Below are positions 21,305 through 28,117 of a stretch of DNA of 28,117 bases, in pieces. The position numbers were made by a program, and so were the translations under genes. The notes beneath the pieces were generated by a model that saw only the letters and a program-made list of their open reading frames with translations, was not told the DNA's origin and made no database searches. The number at the start of each line of letters is the position of its first letter. Position 1 is the first letter of the stretch. Source of the stretch: Candidatus Iainarchaeum sp. (GTDB taxonomy: Archaea; Iainarchaeota; Iainarchaeia; Iainarchaeales; DTGL01); NCBI GenBank assembly GCA_017608995.1, contig JAFCEU010000008.1, positions 1-28,117 of the forward strand, read 5' to 3'.

Positions 21305-22774
21305 ATGGATACTTGGCCACTTATAGAATCCTTCTTTAGAGGTAAAAGTATTGCTGAGCAGGAAATAAAAAGCTTCAATCAATTTGTTGATGAAAAATTG
21401 CCACAGATTGTAAATGAAAATCAGGTTATCGTGCCAAAGATTGAAGAGGTACGAGTTGAAATAGATAACATACAGGTGCTCAAGCCAAGAATAGTCGAGG
21501 CGGATGGCTCACCAAGAACAGACTTCTGGCCTATGGAAGCACGCATAAGGAACATGACGTATGCAGGCCCAATCTATCTTGATATGAAATTGTTCCGCAG
21601 AGACATTGAGCAGGATGTGAAAACTACTTATGTTGGTGATTTGCCTATAATGCTCAAATCAAAGAAATGCTGGCTTTATGGCAAGAGCGAAGAAGAACTA
21701 GTTGAAATGGGTGAAGACCCGGCTGACTTCGGTGGTTATTTCATAATAAACGGTTCTGAGAAAGCATTAATGACGCAAGAAGTGCTATGCTCTGATAGAG
21801 TGATGGTTTCAGAGAAAAATGCGGCAGGCGACATCGTGGTTGAAGTTATAAGCACAAGCGGTGCTTTCAAAGGCAGAGTACGCATTACAAGAAAAGCTAA
21901 TGGAATGCTCTATGTTAATTTCCCAAGCTCACCAAAGAAGCTAAAGCTATTTGTGCTTATGAAAGCTCTCGGGATGGATACTCTTGAAGAGATACGCTCA
22001 GCTTTCACATATAGCGAAGCAGAGGTAGAAAACGATGTATTGCTAAACTGGGAGAATACTGAAATAATGAGCGAGAAAGAAGCGCTTGATAAAATAGGCA
22101 GGAGTGTAGCTCCGGGACAAGTGATCGATTATAGGCTTAGGAGAGCGCAAGAAGTAATAGACGGTTTCTTGCTTCCACACATCGGACAAAGCAAGGCGGA
22201 TAGGTTGGCAAAGGCATTCTATCTTGGGATGATGGCTACTAAAGCGATTGAGACCGCTTATGCCCTTAGAGAAGAAGATGATAAGGACCATTATGCTAAT
22301 AAACGCCTCGAGCTCTCAGGAAAGCTTATGGAGCACCTATTCAGGTATGCGTTCAAATATTTTATAAAGGACTTAAAGTTCCAGATCGATAGAACTGTTA
22401 CAAGGCGCAGAAAGCTGAATATAAGCACGATAGTTAGGCCCGATGCAATAACTGAGCGCATACGCTTTGCGATGGCAACAGGCAACTGGATTGGCAGAGC
22501 CACGGGTGTAAGCAAATTTATGGATCGCGTGAACTACCTAAGCCCGCTTACAGATATAAGAAAGGTGAAGAGCCCGCTAAACAAGAATCGCGAGCTTTAC
22601 GAGGCAAGAGACGTGCACGGGACACACTGGGGTCGCTTCTGCCCAATAGAAACCCCCGATGGTCCACAGTGTGGCTTGGTGAAAAATTTAGCTTTGCTAT
22701 CGAGAGTCACAACAGAGTATCCTGAAGAAGTTGTAGAAAAACTTCTAAAAGAAAAGGGCGTGAGGTTGGAGTAA
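21305..22774 (+). CDS. rpoB2: RNA polymerase subunit B'' (RpoB2)
   Basis: 489 aa, N-terminal half of the second largest subunit (protrusion, lobe, fork). It contains ADGSPRTDFWPMEARIRNMT, FIINGSEKALMTQE and, near the end, THWGRFCPIETPDGPQCGLV with the fork loop. The split from B' occurs right after the fork, as in methanogens, Archaeoglobus and haloarchaea. ATG 21305 follows GTGAG within the rpoH stop region. One-base gap to rpoB1. The split is natural: both halves have complete ends and starts, with no residual frame between. Confidence 0.97.
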   Translation: MDTWPLIESFFRGKSIAEQEIKSFNQFVDEKLPQIVNENQVIVPKIEEVRVEIDNIQVLKPRIVEADGSPRTDFWPMEARIRNMTYAGPIYLDMKLFRRDIEQDVKTTYVGDLPIMLKSKKCWLYGKSEEELVEMGEDPADFGGYFIINGSEKALMTQEVLCSDRVMVSEKNAAGDIVVEVISTSGAFKGRVRITRKANGMLYVNFPSSPKKLKLFVLMKALGMDTLEEIRSAFTYSEAEVENDVLLNWENTEIMSEKEALDKIGRSVAPGQVIDYRLRRAQEVIDGFLLPHIGQSKADRLAKAFYLGMMATKAIETAYALREEDDKDHYANKRLELSGKLMEHLFRYAFKYFIKDLKFQIDRTVTRRRKLNISTIVRPDAITERIRFAMATGNWIGRATGVSKFMDRVNYLSPLTDIRKVKSPLNKNRELYEARDVHGTHWGRFCPIETPDGPQCGLVKNLALLSRVTTEYPEEVVEKLLKEKGVRLE

Positions 22775-22775
22775 A

Positions 22776-24593
22776 ATGGCGAAGGAAAAGGCCAAGGTTT
22801 ATATTAATGGAAAGCTTATAGGTTTTCATCCGAATCCGGAAGCGCTTACTAAAGAGCTTGTAAAAGCAAGGCGTAATAGCATATTAGACGCTCAGGTGAA
22901 TATCGCTTACAATAAACGTACAAATGAAGTATACATAAATACTGATTCTGGTCGTGTACAAAGGCCGTTAATTGTTGTTGAAAATGGAAAGCCCAAACTA
23001 ACTGAGAAGCATATCGAGAAAATTAAGAGAGGCGAACTAACCTGGGAAGATTTGGTTGAGCAGGGGATTATTGAGTTTTTGGATGCTGAAGAGGAAGAAA
23101 ACGCATTTATTGCTGAAAGGCCTGAAGAGCTAACACCAGAGCATACGCACCTTGAAATAAACCCTGTTGGAATACTTAGCATTATTACAAGCATGATTCC
23201 ATTTCTGAGCCACAATCTAAGTGGAAAAGCACTGCACGGAGCAAAGATGTTTAAGCAGGCAGTTGGTTTTGGGCAGAGCAACTTCAGAATGCGTACAGAT
23301 ACTGAAGCTTACCTGCTTCACTACCCGCAGAAATCACTTGTAAAAACAAAAACAATGGATTTACTGAACCTTGATAGAAGGCCGCAGGTGCAAAACTTTG
23401 TTGTTGCAATACTTCCTTATTATGGTTTTAATACGCTCGATGCTGTTGTTATAAATAAAGGTGCTATCGAAAGATGCTTAGGCAGGCTTTCGTATTTCAG
23501 AACATATGAATCAACACAGACACGCTATCCGGGTGGCCAGAAGGATAAATTTGAAGTGCCGAACGAAGAAACGGTCGGCTACTTAGGCGAAGAAGCGTAC
23601 AAAGCGCTTGGCGAAGATGGCTTGGCGGAAGTAGAGGCGCACATAAAAGGCAGGCAGGTTGTTATAGGAAAAACCTCTCCGCCAAGGTTCCTTGAGGAGA
23701 TTGCTGAATTTGGCGTCGTGCGCGAGCGCCGAAGAGAGGCCTCTGTTACTGTGCGTAAAGAGATGGAAGGCTACGTTGATAGAGTAATGCTTACGCAAGG
23801 ATCGCAAGGCGATACAATCGTAAAGGTGAAGATTAGGAGCGATCGCATGCCTGAGGTAGGCGATAAATTTTCATCCAGGCATGGACAAAAAGGTGTTGTT
23901 GGTGCAATAGTACCAGAGGAAGATATGCCTTTCACAGTTAACGGAATCAAGCCTGACCTTATACTTAACCCACACTCAATACCAAGCAGAATGACAATTG
24001 GTCATCTACTCGAGATGCTTGCAGGCAAAGCAGCCTGTATGAAGGCTGAGCAGATAGATGCTACGCCATTTAACAATATTGAGGAACCAGAATTGGAAAG
24101 GATTCTCTTAGAGCATGGCTTGAGACCTGATGGAATGGAGGTATTCTACGATGGAATAACCGGAAAGCGTATAGAAGGCAGGGTGTTCACTGGCGTTATC
24201 GCTTACAGAAGGCTTTACCATATGGTTGCCCATAAGATTCAGGCAAGGTCAAAAGGACCGGTGCAGATACTCACAAGGCAGCCAACTGAAGGTAAAGAAA
24301 AGGAAGGCGGCCTGCGCTTTGGCGAGATGGAAGGCGAAACATTAATAGGCCACGGTGCAAGCTTGCTGCTGCAAGAGAAGATCGTTGAAGATTCGGACAA
24401 GGTAACAGAATATATCTGCGAAAAATGTGGCATAGTTGCAGTGAACGATAGAATAAGGAATAAGAAGTATTGTCCTGTCTGCGGAAGCTCTAAAGTGTAT
24501 GCGGTAGAAATGAGCTATGCATTTAAGCTGCTCTTGGATGAGCTAAAGGCGCTCTGCATATATCCAAAGCTGAATTTGGTTGATAAAGCATAG
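22776..24593 (+). CDS. rpoB1: RNA polymerase subunit B' (RpoB1)
   Basis: 605 aa, C-terminal half of the second largest subunit: hybrid-binding region (KQAVGFGQSNFRMRTDTEAY, then YPQKSLV), the universal VGDKFSSRHGQKGVVG, wall, and clamp. At the end is a zinc ribbon YICEKCGIV...KYCPVCGSSKVY (about 545-580). It binds the DNA-RNA hybrid and the catalytic centre together with A'. ATG at 22776 one base after rpoB2's stop. Length and motifs are as in other archaea. Confidence 0.97.
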   Translation: MAKEKAKVYINGKLIGFHPNPEALTKELVKARRNSILDAQVNIAYNKRTNEVYINTDSGRVQRPLIVVENGKPKLTEKHIEKIKRGELTWEDLVEQGIIEFLDAEEEENAFIAERPEELTPEHTHLEINPVGILSIITSMIPFLSHNLSGKALHGAKMFKQAVGFGQSNFRMRTDTEAYLLHYPQKSLVKTKTMDLLNLDRRPQVQNFVVAILPYYGFNTLDAVVINKGAIERCLGRLSYFRTYESTQTRYPGGQKDKFEVPNEETVGYLGEEAYKALGEDGLAEVEAHIKGRQVVIGKTSPPRFLEEIAEFGVVRERRREASVTVRKEMEGYVDRVMLTQGSQGDTIVKVKIRSDRMPEVGDKFSSRHGQKGVVGAIVPEEDMPFTVNGIKPDLILNPHSIPSRMTIGHLLEMLAGKAACMKAEQIDATPFNNIEEPELERILLEHGLRPDGMEVFYDGITGKRIEGRVFTGVIAYRRLYHMVAHKIQARSKGPVQILTRQPTEGKEKEGGLRFGEMEGETLIGHGASLLLQEKIVEDSDKVTEYICEKCGIVAVNDRIRNKKYCPVCGSSKVYAVEMSYAFKLLLDELKALCIYPKLNLVDKA

Positions 24594-24603
24594 GTGTTTA
24601 AAA

Positions 24604-27222
24604 ATGTTGCAAAAGAAAGTAGGCTCAATTGATTTCAGGGTTTTAAACCCTGATATAATAAGAAAGATGAGTGCTATTGAAATAAAGACTGCTGAAACCT
24701 ATGATAGAGATGGCTACCCAATGGAAGAAGGGCTTATGGATCCTCATCTCGGAGTAATAAACCCTGGTTTGCGCTGTAAAACCTGTGGGCAGACAATGAA
24801 ATATTGCCCTGGGCATTTTGGCTCATTAGAACTTGTGAGGCCTGTTATTCACGTAAAATTTTCAAAAGTTATTGAGGATATGCTGCTCACTACCTGTCAA
24901 AAGTGTGGAAGAATAGTGCTGTCTGAGAAAGCACTTAAAGAGATGGAAAAAGATCTTGGCAAAGGAAGGGATACTATAATAAAGAAGCTTAAGGCAAAAG
25001 CAAAGAAGGTAAAGAAATGTCCGCATTGCGGAGCAACAAAAGGAAAGATAATGGTTGATAGGCCAACAAACTTCTACCTTGACAAACAGAGGATTTACCC
25101 TACTGAAATAAGAGAATGGCTTGAAAGGATTCCAAATGAAGAACTCAAATTCTTTGGCTTAGATCCAAAGATTGTAAGGCCGGAGTGGTTCGTGCTAACT
25201 GTGCTTCCAATTCCCCCAATAAATATAAGGCCTTCAATAACACTCGAGAGTGGCCTGAAATCAGAGGATGATTTAACGCACAAACTCGTGGATATAATAA
25301 GGATAAATGAAAGGTTAAAGGATAATATTGAAGCTGGAGCACCGCAGCTTATAATCGAGGACCTTTGGGATTTACTGCAATATCACGTTACTACTTACTT
25401 CGATAACCAGAGCGCTGGTGTACCGCCAGCAAAGCATCGCTCAGGCAGGCCTTTGCAAACATTAAGCGACAGGCTTAAGGGAAAGCGCGGGCGCTTTAGG
25501 TATAATCTCACTGGGAAGCGTGTAAACTTTGCAGCGCGCTCAACCATTACGCCTGATCCATATATTTCAATAAACGAGGTTGGTATTCCAGAATCTATAG
25601 CTAAAGAGCTCACAGTGCAAGAAAAAGTAACTACATGGAATAAAACCAAGCTGAAGAAGCTAATAAAGGAGGACAAAGTAATAACGGTCATAAGGCCTGA
25701 TGGCGTAAAGAAGCGCGTAACTGCTGAGAATAAACAGGACATACTTAGCGAACTTGATGTTGGCTATGTTGTGGAAAGGGTACTGCAAAATGGCGATGTT
25801 GTACTTTTCAATAGGCAGCCCTCATTGCATAGAATATCTATGATGGCCCATATGGTAAGGATAATGCCGGAAAAAACACTCAAAATAAACCCGATTGTTT
25901 GTAAACCATACAACGCTGATTTTGACGGCGACGAAATGAACATACATGTGCCACAGACTGAAGAGGGCCAAGCAGAAGCTCGCGAATTGATGCTCGTAGA
26001 GAAGAACATAATAAGCCCGCGCTACGGAGCACCAATAGTTGTGCTTGATGAAGATGGAATAAGTGGGGCATTCATACTAACAATGGATCAAACAGAATTT
26101 GATAAGGAGAAAGCGTACCAGTATTTCTATGAAATGGGTTTGAAAGAAATTCCAAAGCCGGATAGAGGCAACAAATATTCAGGAAAGCTTATATTCAGCC
26201 AGCTATTACCTGAAGACTTAAATATGCATTACAAATCTAAGATGTGCGAAGTTCTTGAAAAGACCAACCCAAATTATAGGTGTAAGGGCGAAGCGTGCCC
26301 TTATTGCGTAACCATTAAAAATGGCGTTCTTGTGAGGGGCGTAATAGATGAAAACTCTCTGGGTGAGGGCAAAGGAAAGCTTGCTGACGCTTTAGCAAGG
26401 AATTATCCGCCAGAAGTAGTAAGAAGGTTCTACGATGTTATGAGTAGAATTGCCTCGGATCTGCTAACTATAAAAGGTCTCACTGTTGGCTTAAAGGAGT
26501 TTGAAGTAAGCGAAAAGATAAATAAGGTGGCTGCTGAGGCAATAAAAGAATGCATGGCGAAGGGCAAAGAACTTGTTAAAAAGTACAAAGAAAAGAAATT
26601 GCAGCTCATACCGGGCAGAAACCTTGAAGAGAGCTTTGAGATATATATTATGCGCTTAACATCTGAAATAAAGCAAAAAGTGGAAGCCCAAATATTAAAT
26701 GAAAAAGTCAGAACTGTATTGCAGGATGAACCAGAGCTAAACTCGAACATCATGATAGTATCAGGTTCGAGAGGAAGTAGTGCAAACCTTATGAATATAA
26801 GCGGCTTCTGGGGACAGGCAGCGGTTAGAGAAGGTAGGCCTAAGAGGGGTTACCACGGCAGAGTGCTGCCGTTAGAAAGAGAGGGCGACGTTGGCATAAA
26901 AGCTCATGGTTTTATAACACAGAACTTTATGCAAGGAATGGATGCTGAAGAATACTTCTTCCACGCGATAGGTGGCAGGCAGGGTGAAGTAGACACAGGT
27001 GTAAGTACAAAGGTCTCCGGTTATCTATATAGAAGGCTTGCAAACGCCTTGAAAGATCTTTATGTTGACTATGACCTTACAGTGAGAACAAGTTCCAAGC
27101 ACATTGTGCAATGCCTATATGGCGATGACGGCGTTTTTCCAATGAAAAGTAGATTAGGCAAAGCAATAGATGTAGAAGAGCTTTTGGAAAGAATTGAGAA
27201 AGGTGCTGCAGATGCCAAGTAA
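24604..27222 (+). CDS. rpoA1: RNA polymerase subunit A' (RpoA1)
   Basis: 872 aa catalytic subunit. Near the start are zinc-binding [18 protein letters not shown] (about 57-74) and CQKCGRIV; the Mg2+-binding [16 protein letters not shown] has NADFDGD at 437-443; [16 protein letters not shown] lies just before. It ends after the bridge-region half ([14 protein letters not shown]). I start at ATG 24604, after GGTGTT; an upstream in-frame ATG (24580) lies inside rpoB1 and adds eight unlikely residues. Its last 11 nt overlap rpoA2. All catalytic residues are present. Confidence 0.97.
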   Translation: MLQKKVGSIDFRVLNPDIIRKMSAIEIKTAETYDRDGYPMEEGLMDPHLGVINPGLRCKTCGQTMKYCPGHFGSLELVRPVIHVKFSKVIEDMLLTTCQKCGRIVLSEKALKEMEKDLGKGRDTIIKKLKAKAKKVKKCPHCGATKGKIMVDRPTNFYLDKQRIYPTEIREWLERIPNEELKFFGLDPKIVRPEWFVLTVLPIPPINIRPSITLESGLKSEDDLTHKLVDIIRINERLKDNIEAGAPQLIIEDLWDLLQYHVTTYFDNQSAGVPPAKHRSGRPLQTLSDRLKGKRGRFRYNLTGKRVNFAARSTITPDPYISINEVGIPESIAKELTVQEKVTTWNKTKLKKLIKEDKVITVIRPDGVKKRVTAENKQDILSELDVGYVVERVLQNGDVVLFNRQPSLHRISMMAHMVRIMPEKTLKINPIVCKPYNADFDGDEMNIHVPQTEEGQAEARELMLVEKNIISPRYGAPIVVLDEDGISGAFILTMDQTEFDKEKAYQYFYEMGLKEIPKPDRGNKYSGKLIFSQLLPEDLNMHYKSKMCEVLEKTNPNYRCKGEACPYCVTIKNGVLVRGVIDENSLGEGKGKLADALARNYPPEVVRRFYDVMSRIASDLLTIKGLTVGLKEFEVSEKINKVAAEAIKECMAKGKELVKKYKEKKLQLIPGRNLEESFEIYIMRLTSEIKQKVEAQILNEKVRTVLQDEPELNSNIMIVSGSRGSSANLMNISGFWGQAAVREGRPKRGYHGRVLPLEREGDVGIKAHGFITQNFMQGMDAEEYFFHAIGGRQGEVDTGVSTKVSGYLYRRLANALKDLYVDYDLTVRTSSKHIVQCLYGDDGVFPMKSRLGKAIDVEELLERIEKGAADAK

Positions 27223-28117
27223 AAAGGAAAATAAGGGCAAAGCTCCAAAAAGGAAAGCTACTGCTAAAGAGGTTAAAAAAGAAAATAAAAAGGAGAAGAG
27301 AAGGATTACATTAAAGGATCGCTTTGCTAATTTGCGAGGCAATCTGCCAGAAAGAGTATGGGATAGTATATTCGAAATAGCTGAGAAGAAAAAACTCAGC
27401 GAAGAAAAGATCAAAAAACTTATTGAGGAGGCTAAAAGGGAATATGCAAAGGTCATTGTTGAGCCTTGTGAAGCAGTTGGTATAATAGCTGCACAGTCGC
27501 TTGGTGAGCCAGGAACGCAGCTAACGCTAAGAACAAAGCATTATGCAGGTGCATTAGAAGTCAGTGTTGGCTCAGGAATTCAAAGAGTCGAGGAAATAGT
27601 TGATGGAAGGAGCAAAACAAAGTACGCTAGCATGACTATCTACTTAAATGAAAAAATAAGACACAATAAGAAAAAGGCTGAAGAGTTTGCGCGCGATTTA
27701 GTAGATGTTAGAACAGAGGATGTTGCAAAAGTGAAGGAAGACTTTTTGAAAAAAACCGCTGAAATAGAAATAATCGATGAGAAGGTTGCAGAGCGTAATC
27801 TCGATAAAGAAGTGCTTCTTAGTAGAATAAGGGAAGCTGTGAAGAAAGGTAAGGTAATGAAAAGAGCCCATAAACTTATTATCCATTTCCCAAAGGACTA
27901 CTCGCTTCTTAAACTAAGGAGTGAAGTGCTTAAGATAATGAGGAAGAGGCTGCAGGGAATAAGTGGCATAGAAAAAACCATAGTAGTGGAAGAAAAAGGA
28001 GAATATATAATCAAGACCCTTGGGACAAACTTAAAAGCAGTTCTCAAGAGAAAAGAGATTGACCCTTACAGAACAACTACCAATGATGTTATGGAGATCT
28101 CGAAGGTGCTTGGTATA
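27212..28117 (+). CDS. rpoA2: RNA polymerase subunit A'' (RpoA2), cut at the window edge
   Basis: 302 codons without stop to the end of the window; archaeal A'' is usually near 380-400 aa, so about a quarter is missing. ATG 27212 lies inside the end of rpoA1 (11-nt overlap). The first 35 residues are a Lys-rich extension ([15 protein letters not shown] and on) before the conserved [10 protein letters not shown]. The trigger-loop region is [20 protein letters not shown] followed by [11 protein letters not shown]: the catalytic His is H110, and K109 replaces the Phe usual before it. The neighbouring [23 protein letters not shown] part is also diverged. Confidence 0.95.
   Translation, partial: MPSKKENKGKAPKRKATAKEVKKENKKEKRRITLKDRFANLRGNLPERVWDSIFEIAEKKKLSEEKIKKLIEEAKREYAKVIVEPCEAVGIIAAQSLGEPGTQLTLRTKHYAGALEVSVGSGIQRVEEIVDGRSKTKYASMTIYLNEKIRHNKKKAEEFARDLVDVRTEDVAKVKEDFLKKTAEIEIIDEKVAERNLDKEVLLSRIREAVKKGKVMKRAHKLIIHFPKDYSLLKLRSEVLKIMRKRLQGISGIEKTIVVEEKGEYIIKTLGTNLKAVLKRKEIDPYRTTTNDVMEISKVLGI

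Noticed and set aside
21305..24593. RpoB split as a frameshift
   Set aside because: Each half has a proper start, stop and usual length, and the split point matches other archaea with B''/B'.
1..28117. CRISPR arrays, insertion sequences, rRNA
   Set aside because: No spaced direct repeats, transposase genes, terminal repeats of IS type, or rRNA signatures were seen; the only mobile signature is the LAGLIDADG endonuclease.

Overview
The window is archaeal chromosome. It has TATA boxes about 25-30 nt upstream of many first genes, archaeal tRNA introns with bulge-helix-bulge splice motifs, a C/D-box guide RNA, a Cdc48/VAT-type ATPase, and a eukaryote-like RNA polymerase operon with both large subunits split (H, B'', B', A', A''). 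The DNA is AT-rich, genes are tightly packed and many encoded proteins are small. A DPANN-type or early euryarchaeal lineage is my best guess, but that is inference: there is no rRNA in the window.

Layout. 1-2.7 kb: tRNA-Arg, a TrkH/TrkA potassium uptake pair, then two very small genes. 2.8-5.3 kb: tRNA-His directly followed by histidyl-tRNA synthetase, then tRNA-Thr(GGT) abutted by an antisense, apparently frameshifted LAGLIDADG endonuclease. 5.4-9.1 kb: a Cys-rich small protein, a Kef-type antiporter, a membrane-anchored winged-helix regulator, a divergent RpiA-like protein and a possible JAMM protein. 9.1-12.3 kb: tRNA-Met, a small membrane protein, a C/D-box guide RNA (minus strand), tRNA-Glu with a D-loop intron, a class II aldolase, a gamma-carbonic-anhydrase-like protein and two membrane proteins. 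12.3-14.9 kb: a hairpin element, tRNA-Thr(TGT), a DUF116 protein and its partner, a GT2 glycosyltransferase, and tRNA-Tyr with an intron. 14.9-19.3 kb: a heat-shock island, with a winged-helix regulator and an Mrp-like ATPase divergent from two Hsp20 genes and Cdc48, and a palindromic operator between them. 19.3-20.9 kb: a second copy of the hairpin element, a small helical protein, MgtC/SapB and a short MscS channel. 21-28.1 kb: rpoH-rpoB2-rpoB1-rpoA1-rpoA2, the last cut by the window edge.

Themes. Seven tRNA genes are present. Five lie 10-41 nt upstream of a co-directional protein gene and a sixth touches a possible small gene, so tRNA-mRNA co-transcripts look like the rule here. Ion and osmotic homeostasis (TrkH/TrkA, Kef-type antiporter, MgtC, MscS) and proteostasis (Hsp20 x2, Cdc48) are the main physiological modules. 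The strongest less-expected items are the complete C/D guide RNA at 9663-9727, whose D guide fits the wobble C34 of tRNA-Leu(CAA); the textbook BHB intron in the D-loop of tRNA-Glu(CTC); the endonuclease frame that reads through tRNA-Thr; the operator of the heat-shock island; and a pair of related hairpins with an embedded TATA box.
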